A stretch of 64,000 nt of DNA, taken from Pseudomonas putida (lineage in GTDB: Bacteria; Pseudomonadota; Gammaproteobacteria; Pseudomonadales; Pseudomonadaceae). A program made the translations under genes and the position numbers. Of the stretch, positions 1-8,111 are shown in pieces. The notes below the pieces were generated by a model. It was not told the origin of the DNA and ran no database searches. It saw nothing but the letters and a program-made list of their open reading frames with translations. Position 1 is the first letter of the stretch. Every line of letters begins with the position of its first letter. The DNA is taken from positions 48,791 through 112,790 of the forward strand of contig NZ_MKZO01000018.1 in NCBI RefSeq assembly GCF_001941965.1. Direction: 5' to 3'.

Positions 1-1152
1 ATCGTCACCGAGGCGATACTCCTCGCGCTGCCATTTCAGCGACAGCACCCGCTGCCAGCCACTGGGCAGCTTGCTGTGCCACTCGGGGCCGACGGTGAGC
101 AATTTACTCAGGGTGTCGGTGCCGGCGATCTCTTCATATTGATAGCCGCCGGCGTAGCGCAGCTTGTCGGTCAGTGGCGGATCGAGGGGCACGTCGTACC
201 ACAGGCCGATGTTCTGCCGGGGTGCGGAGATTTCGCTTTCGATCCCGTAGCTGTGGCCCTGCGGGTTGACCCAATGGCGGGTCCAGTTGGCCTTGATCCG
301 CGGCCCGACGTCGGTCGAATACCCCAGGCCCAGGCCCATGGTCCGCGGCTTGCGCGCCTGCACGTTGACGTCCACCGGGATGCTCTGGCCTTGCGCCGCC
401 GTGGGCGCGGCATCGACCCGCACGCCCTCGAAGTAGCCGCTGGATTGCAGGGCGTTGTTCAGTTCGGCGATCAGCTCGGAGTCGTAGGGCGTGCCTTCCT
501 TGAACGGCACCATGCGTTGCAGCAGGTCTTCGTCGAAGGGTGAGTCACCGTCGAATTGCACCTTGCCCAGGGTGTAGCGCGGACCGCTGTCGTAGACCAG
601 GTCGATATCGGCGACTCCGGCGGCCGGGTCCACCGACAGGCGATTTTGAGTGAAGCGGCCCTTGAAGAAACCGTAGCGCGAGGCCTGGTTCTGGATCAGG
701 CGCTTGGCGTCCTCATAGCTGCCGTGGTTAAGCACCGCGCCGCTGCGCAGCGCCTTGCTGTCGGGAATGCGGAAGGCCTTGAGCTGGCTGGCCGGTCCCT
801 CGATGCGCACCTTGACGTTGCGCAGGTGAATGGGCTCGCCGGGCTCGATGGTCAGGCGCAGGCGCGGGCCCTTGTCCTCGTCGCGGGGCGGCAGCACTTC
901 GCTGCCGATCTGGGCCTGGTAGTAACCCAAGGCCTGGGCGGCTTTGCGCGCCTGCTCCTCCGCGCCACGGCTGAAGCGCAGCAGCGCCTCTTCGTCGCGC
1001 TCGCCGAGGCTACCGATATAGCCCTCGACATTGGCCTTGAGATCGTTATTGGCGGGTTTGACGCGAACGACCAGTTCGCTCTGTACGGCCATGGCAACAC
1101 TGCTGGCCAGGCACAGGATCAAACCCAGGGAAAAGCGTCCTGAATACGTCAT
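1..1152 (-). CDS. tamA: TamA, outer-membrane translocation and assembly module (3' end outside window)
   Basis: Omp85-family outer-membrane protein that works with inner-membrane-anchored TamB in inserting autotransporters and other barrel proteins. The visible 384 codons begin at an ATG at 1152 with a signal peptide (hydrophobic core LGLILCLASS, likely cleavage after AMA). POTRA-like repeats follow, for example PGEPIHLRNVKVRIEG and YTLGKVQFDGDSPF. The first barrel strands come next (MGLGLGYSTDVGPRIKANW). The gene runs off the left edge, so the barrel C-terminus and any tamB are not visible. It lies 55 bp downstream of a GNAT gene on the same strand and may be cotranscribed with it. BamA is the alternative, but the arrangement and length of the POTRA region fit TamA better. 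Confidence 0.88.
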   Translation of the reverse strand, partial: MTYSGRFSLGLILCLASSVAMAVQSELVVRVKPANNDLKANVEGYIGSLGERDEEALLRFSRGAEEQARKAAQALGYYQAQIGSEVLPPRDEDKGPRLRLTIEPGEPIHLRNVKVRIEGPASQLKAFRIPDSKALRSGAVLNHGSYEDAKRLIQNQASRYGFFKGRFTQNRLSVDPAAGVADIDLVYDSGPRYTLGKVQFDGDSPFDEDLLQRMVPFKEGTPYDSELIAELNNALQSSGYFEGVRVDAAPTAAQGQSIPVDVNVQARKPRTMGLGLGYSTDVGPRIKANWTRHWVNPQGHSYGIESEISAPRQNIGLWYDVPLDPPLTDKLRYAGGYQYEEIAGTDTLSKLLTVGPEWHSKLPSGWQRVLSLKWQREEYRLGDD

Positions 1153-1207
1153 GGGCAGGGATGCTACCAGAGCAGGATGGCGACTTGCATGTCGAAAGCC
1201 GTCTGGA

Positions 1208-1858
1208 TCAAGCCTGTGCCCGTTCGATCGCATGGGGTGCGGGGTGGAAGAACACATGTTCGCGGATCGGCCCCACCGCCACTTCGCCGATTTCCAGGTA
1301 GCCCTGGCGCCGATAGAACTCCAGGTAATGCTCGTTGCCGGTGTCCAGGACCACGCCGCGGGATGCCTCGTCCTCGGCGCACCAGTCCTGCACGGCTGCC
1401 AGCAGTTGTTCCCCGTAATGCTGGCCCTGGAACTGCGGATGGATGCCCAGCAGCGGCAGGATATGCACCGCGTCGCCGGGCAGGCAGGCGAGGAAGGCGG
1501 CGCGGTACTCGAGGTAGCGGCGAGTGCAGCGGACGCCGGCGGACAGCATCATGCGCAGGCGCCAGGCCCAGCTTTCGGTTACGCCGAGGCGGCGCACCGG
1601 CGGGGAGATCAGGGCCACGCCGATCAGGCGGTCGTCCACCAGCAGGCCGATGGCCGGCAGGTCCTGAAGGAAATGCTGGCGCACCCGCTCGCGGACCAGG
1701 GCGCGCACGCGTTGGTCGAAGCCGGGGCGTTCGGCTTCGAACAGGTAGCCGTAGGTAGGTTCGTGGCGGTAGGCATGGTAAAGCAGAGAACGCGCCTCAC
1801 GGCTGTAGCCGCCGTCGAGCAAACGCACTTCGGCCGGCGCGGGGGTCGATTGGGGCAT
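1208..1858 (-). CDS. GNAT family N-acetyltransferase
   Basis: A 216-aa predicted acetyl-CoA-dependent N-acetyltransferase. The acetyl-CoA-binding segment is recognisable around LLGIHPQFQGQHYGEQLL (about residues 135-152), followed by the usual C-terminal strand and helix (VVLDTGNEHYLEFYRRQGY, then the E/G-rich end). The N-terminal half (LLYHAYRHEPTYGYLFEA) resembles GNATs that are widespread in pseudomonads and whose substrate is unknown. It sits directly upstream of tamA on the same strand. There is no sequence basis for naming the acceptor substrate. Confidence 0.85.
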   Translation of the reverse strand: MPQSTPAPAEVRLLDGGYSREARSLLYHAYRHEPTYGYLFEAERPGFDQRVRALVRERVRQHFLQDLPAIGLLVDDRLIGVALISPPVRRLGVTESWAWRLRMMLSAGVRCTRRYLEYRAAFLACLPGDAVHILPLLGIHPQFQGQHYGEQLLAAVQDWCAEDEASRGVVLDTGNEHYLEFYRRQGYLEIGEVAVGPIREHVFFHPAPHAIERAQA

Positions 1859-2000
1859 GGTCGCGGATCTCCTGATGGCAGTTGGGCATGGCTCTTTGAG
1901 GGGTGGGCTGCGCCAACGTTCCTTCCTGATGGGAGGAGTATAGACAGCGTGGACGGGGTGCTTGCGTTGTGCTGCGTGGGGGATAGGTTCCGCATCTCAT

Positions 2001-2075
2001 GGCGGTGGTACGCAGGACACCTTCGGGTGTGCCGGGCCCCTTTCGTCCCGGTCGGCCAACCTGCGTACCGCTGCC
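2001..2075 (+). promoter_or_regulatory. Candidate structured RNA leader (three-way junction)
   Basis: The 75 bases fold into a compact shape. A 16-bp closing stem pairs 2001-2016 with 2060-2075, of which GGTACGCAGG with CCTGCGTACC is perfect and the outer six pairs include G-U. Inside are a 5-bp hairpin with a UUCG loop (2017-2030) and a second hairpin pairing CCGGG (2032-2036) with CCCGG (2047-2051). The element ends about 50 bases before the start of the next gene (2128), so it could be its 5' leader. The pairing is seen directly; a regulatory role is inference. It is not a REP copy. Confidence 0.6.
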
Positions 2076-2127
2076 ACCTCAACTCGCTTGGCCGCGAACG
2101 GTGGTGGTTTCAAAACGAAAGGAACTC

Positions 2128-2460
2128 ATGCATGACCACCGCAAGTCTGTTCAGGATCCTCGTATCCGTTCTCCGCCGGCGCTTTTCGCCGAACCTCCCT
2201 TCGACCTGCTTCTCCCAAACGGAGAAAAGGCAGGTGCACCCATGACCCACAACGAACGCCTGGCTTCGATCCAGGAATATGTCTGGACACTCGAATTGCT
2301 CGCCGAGGCCTTGGTCGTCTTTGGCGAGAACCTGGAGAATGGCGGGCAACCGCTGCTCAATATGCGTTGCTATGCCGGTATTCATCAGGCAGTCCGCACG
2401 CTCATTCGTCAGGCTGGGGAGTTGTGTGGGGCGTTGCTGGAGCCGGATTCGGGCGGTTGA
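2128..2460 (+). CDS. Small protein of unknown function (110 aa)
   Basis: I do not recognise a function. The chosen ATG has an AAAGGA ribosome-binding site seven bases upstream; a second in-frame ATG at 2242 would give only 72 aa. The N-terminal 35 residues are basic and proline-containing. The remainder looks helical (LASIQEYVWTLELLAEALVV, then GIHQAVRTLIRQAGELCG), with a Leu/Ala-rich amphipathic pattern like the many short DUF3077/DUF6124-type proteins of Pseudomonas. No signal peptide or membrane segment is present. The gene follows the structured element at 2001-2075. A strong terminator hairpin lies 100 bp downstream. Confidence 0.6.
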   Translation: MHDHRKSVQDPRIRSPPALFAEPPFDLLLPNGEKAGAPMTHNERLASIQEYVWTLELLAEALVVFGENLENGGQPLLNMRCYAGIHQAVRTLIRQAGELCGALLEPDSGG

Positions 2461-2559
2461 TAACAGATTGTTGATAGCCTCCTCGCCCCTGCCGATATTG
2501 TGTCCAACACACTATCCTCCGGAAGGCGGCGAAGGGGCAGTCAGCGATCTGGGAAGTAC

Positions 2560-2584
2560 AAAGCCCAGCGCGGGGCTGGGCTTT
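2560..2584. terminator. Bidirectional rho-independent terminator
   Basis: A perfect 10-bp stem AAAGCCCAGC / GCTGGGCTTT with a GCGGG loop. It lies between the plus-strand gene ending at 2460 and the minus-strand gene ending at 2589. Its A/T-ending arms let it work in both directions. Confidence 0.8.
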
Positions 2585-2588
2585 GATC

Positions 2589-2741
2589 TCACTGTCGACG
2601 AACTTCCAAAATGGTCGCCCCCGGGTACTTCTCTAGGATCTTGCGCTCGGCATCGCGCTGATCGCTTCCATTCTGCAACACGTTATTCATACCATTACCG
2701 TTTTTCGCTTTGAGTTTAAAAACAAACGTGATGACTGCCAT
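2589..2741 (-). CDS. Small protein of unknown function (50 aa)
   Basis: The ATG at 2741 is preceded by a GGAG ribosome-binding site (CCCGGAGATCACGAC). Starting further upstream would add a low-complexity extension without a good site. The sequence opens with a beta-strand-like run (MAVITFVFKLKAKNGN), then a helix-like stretch (QRDAERKILEKYPGATILEV). This looks like a compact single alpha/beta unit. It has no export signal. It is divergent from the nuclease gene at 2890 and ends at the shared terminator 2560-2584. Function unknown. Confidence 0.6.
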   Translation of the reverse strand: MAVITFVFKLKAKNGNGMNNVLQNGSDQRDAERKILEKYPGATILEVRRQ

Positions 2742-2889
2742 GTCGTGATCTCCGGGTGAGTTATGATCCGAATTTAGCATTGCTCCTGCCTGCAAAACCA
2801 GCATGGATGAAAAGCCAGTAGTCGGTTTGCACCATGACGTAGTAGCGTTATGCCTTTGCACAACCACCATGGATTTGGGAGAGCAACGA

Positions 2890-3594
2890 ATGACAACACT
2901 GGCGCAAGCGCTACGAAGCTACATAGAACAGGCGCCTGACGGAGCCACTCGTCAGGAAATGAGGGACTATATCGAGCGCGAATTTCCGCTGAAGTGGAAG
3001 CCGGGTGCAGTCTCCGCTCACTTCTATGCTTGCACAGTCAACAACCCCAAGGCATACATTCACCACAAATTTGCCGATCGCTTCTTCTACAAATCCGAGG
3101 ACGGTCGCTTCCATCGATACAATCCTGACCACCACGGGGTGAATACATGGGCACCCTCTACTGGTGACGGGCCAGATGACTTTGAGTCTGCGGATGAAGC
3201 TGATATAGAAGCATTAGTTGAGACGTCGATTACATTAGAGCGAGACGTCGAAACTCATCTGGTTCGCAGCCTCAATAGTATTGAGAAGGGCCTTAGCTTT
3301 GTGGACCGGCAGGTGAACATCGACGTGGGCCGGGTTGATATTATTGCCGAGGACAACGCCGGGCGCCGCGTCATCGTCGAACTCAAAGTGGGTGAAGCCA
3401 AGGATTCTGCTATAGGACAAATCGCCCGCTATATAGGGTGGTACACCCGACACGATGGCCAACGCCCTCGCGGCATACTTATCGCCAGTGAGTTCCCCGA
3501 AAGTGTCCGTTACGCTGCAGAAGCCATCCCAGACTTATCTCTCGTCGAATACAAGGTACAATTCGCTTTCAATACGATTGCAATAGATGATTAA
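2890..3594 (+). CDS. NucS-like PD-(D/E)XK nuclease with N-terminal helix-turn-helix-like domain
   Basis: A 234-aa protein. The C-terminal half (about residues 125-210) has the NucS/DUF91 nuclease pattern: ETHLVRSLNSIEKGL, then GRVDIIAED, VIVELKVGEAKD and IGQIARYIGWY. These give the expected Asp, Glu-x-Lys and Gln/Arg-Tyr positions of the PD-(D/E)XK core. The first 80 residues (LRSYIEQAPDGATRQEMRDYIEREFP) look like a small winged-helix/HARE-type module of the kind found on restriction-associated proteins. I chose the ATG at 2890 (GGGAG upstream) over an in-frame ATG at 2869. Base composition is visibly more A/T-rich than the surrounding genes, suggesting transfer. A role in mismatch repair, restriction or defence cannot be decided from sequence alone. 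Confidence 0.75.
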   Translation: MTTLAQALRSYIEQAPDGATRQEMRDYIEREFPLKWKPGAVSAHFYACTVNNPKAYIHHKFADRFFYKSEDGRFHRYNPDHHGVNTWAPSTGDGPDDFESADEADIEALVETSITLERDVETHLVRSLNSIEKGLSFVDRQVNIDVGRVDIIAEDNAGRRVIVELKVGEAKDSAIGQIARYIGWYTRHDGQRPRGILIASEFPESVRYAAEAIPDLSLVEYKVQFAFNTIAIDD

Positions 3595-3600
3595 TTAATT

Positions 3601-3747
3601 TCAATCCTTCTTAGGACTGGGCGGTGGTGGAGGTGCTTTTGGCGGTTGCGGTGGTAGCACGTTTCTCGTCCGCTCAGGGTTTACATTCATCCCGTCGTTA
3701 ACGTGCTTACGTTCCAAAATGAGATGTCTAGTGTTTTGATCATTCAT
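3601..3747 (-). CDS. 48-aa proline-rich microprotein coupled to the DUF6338 gene
   Basis: Short reading frame starting at the ATG at 3747, which overlaps the stop codon of the preceding gene as ATGA. A perfect AGGAGG ribosome-binding site sits seven bases upstream, inside the last codons of that gene. The product is basic in the first half (TRHLILERKHVND) and ends in a proline-rich tail (LPPQPPKAPPPPPSPKKD). There is no membrane segment. The overlap plus the strong ribosome-binding site argue for translational coupling, so the protein probably acts with the DUF6338 partner. The function is unknown; the tail suggests binding to a protein module such as an SH3-like domain, which is inference. 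Confidence 0.7.
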   Translation of the reverse strand: MNDQNTRHLILERKHVNDGMNVNPERTRNVLPPQPPKAPPPPPSPKKD

Positions 3748-4346
3748 TGCACAACCTCCTGTGGTTCAAGAAATTCCACCCATTGCACATCATTATTAGC
3801 GACCATGAGATAGGTCACACCTTCCTGAGGTGAAGCACCACCTGCGGTGATCCAAGTAGGGAACTCCATTAAAAAATGTCCGTCTGCTGGCTCCGCCGGC
3901 CATGCCAAGGGATATCCCATCAACCGGCGACCGTCCTTGAAATTCAAGACCACTCCTCGATCGGGAAAACGCAGAAATGCATAGCGCCACTCACCAACCG
4001 ATGCACGTGAGGTGAGCCCCACTCTCCTTGCAAACTTGTATAAAACATCATGTTGCGAAAGATAAGCAAGGGCGAGACCAAATGCTACAGCAAACGCTAA
4101 CGACCAGGCAGTCGCAACGTTGTCACTCCAAACCCCAATCGTGAACCATCCGCCGATCCATATCGCGAATGCAGCTAAACCATCGACCAATAGCTTGATT
4201 AGACCAGTACAGATCAGCGCTTGGATGACATGTTCGAACTGAGTTGGCTTCTTCGCATCCGCCAGCCAGTAGAAGACAATCATCATCACAAACCCGGGCA
4301 GCAGAGCCTGCAAAATCGGCATCACCTCTCCTGCGATTTCTCCCAT
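3744..4346 (-). CDS. DUF6338 family membrane protein
   Basis: A 200-aa protein recognised by the DUF6338 pattern: an N-terminal LQALLPGFVMMIVFYWL segment, the PTQFEHVIQALI motif, two or three further hydrophobic helices up to residue about 98 (the last is SLAFAVAFGLALAYLS), then a soluble C-terminal domain. That domain contains GEWRYAF, LNFKDGRRLMGYPLAWP and the closing VQWVEFLEP. Three or four membrane helices with a cytoplasmic tail are expected. No function is established for the family as far as I know. It is translationally coupled to the microprotein at 3601-3747 and lies tail-to-tail with the NucS-like nuclease gene. Confidence 0.8.
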   Translation of the reverse strand: MGEIAGEVMPILQALLPGFVMMIVFYWLADAKKPTQFEHVIQALICTGLIKLLVDGLAAFAIWIGGWFTIGVWSDNVATAWSLAFAVAFGLALAYLSQHDVLYKFARRVGLTSRASVGEWRYAFLRFPDRGVVLNFKDGRRLMGYPLAWPAEPADGHFLMEFPTWITAGGASPQEGVTYLMVANNDVQWVEFLEPQEVVQ

Positions 4347-4551
4347 AAAACTAACCTGGCTCCAAGATTGGATCCAGAATAGCCATTTCCTGATTGCCTA
4401 TCTAGCGTGGGTGGAAGGCGCTGGGTGAATAGCGGTTCCTGCGTCGGACCAAATGGTAGCCAGCCTCAGAGGGGGCGGTGCCAAGCCCTAAGACTGGCCC
4501 CTGCCGCCCGACTCGGCTAGCATCCAGCCTTTTCCTCAGGATTGTCCTTCC

Positions 4552-5364
4552 ATGAAGATCGTCTCGTTCAACATCAACGGCCTGCGCGCCCGGCCCCATC
4601 AGTTGGCGGCGTTGATCGACAAGCACCAGCCGGATGTGATCGGCCTGCAGGAAACCAAGGTCTCCGACGATCAGTTCCCCCTCGCTGACGTCCAGGCCCT
4701 CGGTTACCACGTGCATTACCACGGCCAGAAAGGCCATTACGGCGTCGCCCTGCTCTCGCGCCAGGCGCCGCTGAGCCTGGTCAAGGGCTTCTCCACCGAT
4801 GAAGAGGACGCCCAGCGCCGCTTTATCTGGGGCACCTTCGCCGATGACCAGGGCAACCCGGTAACCATCATGAACGGCTACTTCCCCCAGGGCGAAAGCC
4901 GCGACCACCCCACCAAGTTCCCGGCCAAGCAACGCTTCTACGCCGACCTGCAAAACCTGCTGGAAAGCGAGTTCAAGAACGACCAGCCGCTGATCGTCAT
5001 GGGCGATGTGAACATCTCCCCGGAAGACAGCGATATCGGCATCGGCCCGGACAACGCCAAGCGCTGGCTGAAAACCGGCAAGTGCAGCTTCCTGCCGGAA
5101 GAGCGCGAGTGGATGGCGAAGCTGAAAGGCTGGGGCCTGACCGACAGCTTCCGCCACCTGCACCCGGAAGTGGTCGATCAGTTCAGCTGGTTCGACTATC
5201 GCAGCCGGGGTTTCGAGGATGAGCCGAAGCGCGGGCTGCGGATCGATTTGATCATGGCGTCCAATGCGCTGCTGCCGCGGGTCAAGGCTGCCGGGGTGGA
5301 CTATGAACTGCGCGGGATGGAGAAGCCGTCCGACCATGCGCCGATCTGGCTTGAATTGAGCTGA
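4552..5364 (+). CDS. xthA: Exodeoxyribonuclease III
   Basis: A 270-aa enzyme of the XthA family: apurinic/apyrimidinic endonuclease and 3'-5' exonuclease in base-excision repair. The sequence shows the family signature from the start ([15 protein letters not shown]), the metal ligand in VIGLQETKV, the [14 protein letters not shown] segment, and the C-terminal [10 protein letters not shown] and [12 protein letters not shown] with the catalytic Asp-His pair. Length is as usual for the family. It is monocistronic, with a REP doublet directly downstream. Confidence 0.96.
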   Translation: MKIVSFNINGLRARPHQLAALIDKHQPDVIGLQETKVSDDQFPLADVQALGYHVHYHGQKGHYGVALLSRQAPLSLVKGFSTDEEDAQRRFIWGTFADDQGNPVTIMNGYFPQGESRDHPTKFPAKQRFYADLQNLLESEFKNDQPLIVMGDVNISPEDSDIGIGPDNAKRWLKTGKCSFLPEEREWMAKLKGWGLTDSFRHLHPEVVDQFSWFDYRSRGFEDEPKRGLRIDLIMASNALLPRVKAAGVDYELRGMEKPSDHAPIWLELS

Positions 5365-5373
5365 CAACACAAA

Positions 5374-5467
5374 CCCTGTGGGAGCTGGCTTGCCAGCGAT
5401 GAGGCCCGACCTGACACCCTTGTTGTCAGTGCCGGCCAAATCGCTGGCAAGCCAGCTCCCACAGGGG
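5374..5467. repeat. REP doublet (inverted pair)
   Basis: Two inverted copies of the Pseudomonas REP palindrome (CTGTGGGAGCTGGCTTGCCA at 5376 onward; its complement ending near 5466), about 30 bp apart, between xthA and the PstS-OmpA gene. Confidence 0.9.
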
Positions 5468-5550
5468 CCTGCGTCGTGGCCGTCATCTTTATTTCATCTT
5501 TCCGTCTTAATCTGCCGCCACCTTCGTCCATTCGAGAGTGCCCTTCGGCA

Positions 5551-6840
5551 ATGATCCGCGCCTGCGCCCTGCTCCTCGCCCTGCTCGCCCCCCTGGCGGT
5601 TGCCGATACCCTGCGCATCCAGGGTTCCAACACCATCGGCGCAGCCCTGGCTCCGGCATTGGTGCGCGGGCTGCTGGAGAGCAAGGGCATCAGCGATATC
5701 CGCAGTGAGCCCGGCACCCAGGCCAATGAGGTGCGCATCAGCGGCGGCACCATCCAGGTGGACATCGCCGCCCACGGCAGCAGCACCGGTTTCGCCGCGC
5801 TCAAGGCCGGCAGCGCCGACCTGGCTGCCGCTTCACGCCCGATCAAGGACAGCGAGCAAACCGAACTCCAGGCCCTCGGCAACCTGACCAGCGCCGAGGC
5901 CGAGCAGGTCATCGGCCTCGACGGCGTCGCCGTGCTGGTCCACCCGGACAACCCCCTGCCGCAACTGACCATCGAGCAACTGGCGAAGATCTTTTCCGGA
6001 CAGATCAGCACCTGGGAAGAACTCGGCGTCGGCGGCGGCCCCATCAGCCTGTACGCCCGCGACGACCGCTCCGGCACCTGGGAAACCTTCAAGAGCCTGG
6101 TGCTCGACCCGCAACACCGCACCCTGGCCGACACCACCCAGCGTTTCGAGTCCGGCGAAGAACTCACCCAGGCCGTACGCAACGATCGCCATGCCATCGG
6201 CTTCAGCAGCCTGTCCACGGTCCACGGCGCACGGGTGCTGGCCATCGCCGACGGTGCTTCGCGGCCCATGCTGCCAAGCCCGGAACAGATCGCCAGCGAG
6301 GACTATCCGCTGTCGCGCCGCCTTTACTTCTATCTACCGCCCTCCCAGAGCAATCCCCTCGCCCGCGCCCTGCTCGACTTCACCCAGAGCCCGAAGGGCC
6401 AGGCCATCGTCGCCAGCAGCGGTTTCATCGACCAGCGCGTGCGCACCATCAGCGAACCGCCGCAGGCGGACATGCCGCCGAGCTACCGCAACCTGTCCAG
6501 CGAAGCCCGTCGCCTGTCGGTCAACTTCCGCTTCCAGGAAGGCAGCGCGACCCTCGATAACAAGGCCCTGCGCGATATCCAGCGCCTGGTCGAGTACCTC
6601 AGGCAGAACCGCAAGCTCGACGACAAGGTGGTGCTGGTGGGCTTCGGCGATGCCAAGGACGACGCCCGCCGCGCTGACCTGCTTTCGCGCCTGCGGGCCA
6701 TGGCGGTACGCCGCGAGCTGGTGCGCGAAGGCGTGACCCTGCGCGACGTGATCGGCCTCGGTGCCGAACTGCCGGTGGCGGCCAATACCGACACCCAGGG
6801 CCGGATCCGCAATCGCCGTGTCGAAGCCTGGGTCTACTGA
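5551..6840 (+). CDS. PstS-like substrate-binding domain fused to an OmpA peptidoglycan-binding domain
   Basis: A 429-aa exported protein. The ATG at 5551 gives a clean signal peptide (CALLLALLAPLAVA then D). Residues about 20-310 resemble periplasmic phosphate-binding proteins: LRIQGSNTIGAAL, AHGSSTGFAAL, the AKIFSGQISTWEELG segment and RDDRSGTWETF. The last 120 residues are OmpA-like (VNFRFQEGSATLDNKALRDI; TQGRIRNRRVEAWVY). The fusion would tether a phosphate- or anion-binding module to the cell wall. No PstCAB permease genes are near, so a transport role is doubtful; sensing, scavenging or an envelope role is possible. An in-frame extension to 5476 exists but lacks a signal-like start. Confidence 0.85.
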   Translation: MIRACALLLALLAPLAVADTLRIQGSNTIGAALAPALVRGLLESKGISDIRSEPGTQANEVRISGGTIQVDIAAHGSSTGFAALKAGSADLAAASRPIKDSEQTELQALGNLTSAEAEQVIGLDGVAVLVHPDNPLPQLTIEQLAKIFSGQISTWEELGVGGGPISLYARDDRSGTWETFKSLVLDPQHRTLADTTQRFESGEELTQAVRNDRHAIGFSSLSTVHGARVLAIADGASRPMLPSPEQIASEDYPLSRRLYFYLPPSQSNPLARALLDFTQSPKGQAIVASSGFIDQRVRTISEPPQADMPPSYRNLSSEARRLSVNFRFQEGSATLDNKALRDIQRLVEYLRQNRKLDDKVVLVGFGDAKDDARRADLLSRLRAMAVRRELVREGVTLRDVIGLGAELPVAANTDTQGRIRNRRVEAWVY

Positions 6841-6991
6841 AGGAAACTTCGCCAGCTCTTGTAAGACCTTGTAACGCTCTCGCCCTGACCCGTGCCAATC
6901 CCCGGCTAGTCTGAAAGGTGTGACGCCGGGCCCCTCTGACGGTCATTCGACCGCCATGTCGGAGTCACTTCCACGACATTGGGAGGGGCTC

Positions 6992-7987
6992 ATGACAGCT
7001 CTGCATGATTTCATCAATGCCGAATTCCTCGGCACCAGCAGCCTGCTCTGGCTGGCATTCGTCGTTATCGTCATCGCCCTGCTGGTCTTCGACCTCGGGG
7101 TGTTGCACCGTGACCAGCGCGAAATCGAGATGCGCGAAAGCCTGCTGCTCTACGCCGGGTATTTCAGCGTCGGCCTGATGTTCGGCGGCTGGATCTGGTA
7201 CGAGCTGGGGGCGCAGAGCGCGCTGGAGTTCTACACCGGGTTGCTGGTGGAACAGTCGCTGTCGATGGACAACGTCTTCGTCATGGCGATGATCTTCGGC
7301 TTCTTCGGCATCCCCCGGCGCTACCAGCACCGCGTGCTGTTCTGGGGGATCCTCGGGGTGGTGGTGCTGCGGGCGATCATGATCGGCGTGGGCAGCGCGC
7401 TGGTGAAGGAATTCGAGTGGATCCTCTACGTGTTCGGCGCCTTCCTGCTGATCACCGGGGTGAAGATGCTGTTCAGCCGCGAGGACGCGCACCCGGACCT
7501 GGCCAACAACCCGCTGATCAGGTTCATCAAGAAGCATGTGCGGGTCACCGACCGCCTGCATGACGCGCACTTCTTCGTGCGCCTGACGCCACCGGGCGGG
7601 TCGAAGGCGATCCTGTACGCAACGCCGCTGTTCCTGGCGCTGGTGCTGATCGAACTGGCCGACCTGGTGTTCGCGGTGGACAGCGTGCCGGCGATCTTCT
7701 CGATCACCCAGGATCCGTTCATCGTCTATACGTCGAACATCTTTGCGATTCTTGGATTGCGGGCGCTGTACTTCGCGCTGGCGGCGTTGATGCACCGGTT
7801 CGTGTACCTGAAGTACGCGCTGGCGCTGGTGCTGATCTTCATTGGCGGGAAGATCTTCCTGCACGGCTTCATCGGCAAGATCCCGGCGCTGGTGTCGCTG
7901 GGGGTGACCTTCGGGTTGCTGGCGGGTGGGGTGGTGCTGTCGCTGTTCAAGACCCGGGATGAGAAAACGCCCCAGAAAGAAGGCTGA
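6992..7987 (+). CDS. TerC family integral membrane protein
   Basis: A 331-aa multi-helix membrane protein of the TerC/Alx family, members of which are linked to metal (manganese) export and to tellurite resistance operons. Diagnostic segments are VFDLGVLHRDQREI, QSLSMDNVFVMAMIFGFFG, ELADLVFAVDSVPAIFSI and the NIFAILGLRALYF helix. The conserved acidic residues in the two membrane motifs are present. The ATG at 6992 is preceded by GGGAGGGG, making it preferable to the in-frame start at 6920. No yybP-ykoY-like manganese riboswitch could be recognised in the 150-bp leader. Confidence 0.9.
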   Translation: MTALHDFINAEFLGTSSLLWLAFVVIVIALLVFDLGVLHRDQREIEMRESLLLYAGYFSVGLMFGGWIWYELGAQSALEFYTGLLVEQSLSMDNVFVMAMIFGFFGIPRRYQHRVLFWGILGVVVLRAIMIGVGSALVKEFEWILYVFGAFLLITGVKMLFSREDAHPDLANNPLIRFIKKHVRVTDRLHDAHFFVRLTPPGGSKAILYATPLFLALVLIELADLVFAVDSVPAIFSITQDPFIVYTSNIFAILGLRALYFALAALMHRFVYLKYALALVLIFIGGKIFLHGFIGKIPALVSLGVTFGLLAGGVVLSLFKTRDEKTPQKEG

Positions 7988-7995
7988 TCGCTGAA

Positions 7996-8088
7996 CCTGT
8001 GGGAGCTGGCTTGTCGGACCGCCGAACCGCAGCGATTGCTATGGTGAATTCACTACAGCTATCGCTGGCAAGCCAGCTCCCACAGGGG
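7996..8088. repeat. REP doublet, one arm degenerate
   Basis: Left copy CCTGTGGGAGCTGGCTTG loses the consensus after that point; the right inverted copy (8060-8088) is intact. It lies between the convergent terC and acyl-CoA dehydrogenase genes. Confidence 0.8.
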
Positions 8089-8111
8089 ACAGTGCAGGCC
8101 TTCAAAATGGA

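Noticed and set aside
5374..5467. Repeated palindromes as a CRISPR array
   Set aside because: Copies are inverted pairs scattered over 50 kb with no regular spacers or cas genes; they are REP elements.
6841..6991. yybP-ykoY manganese riboswitch before the terC-like gene
   Set aside because: The conserved internal-loop sequences of that riboswitch could not be found in the 150-bp leader.
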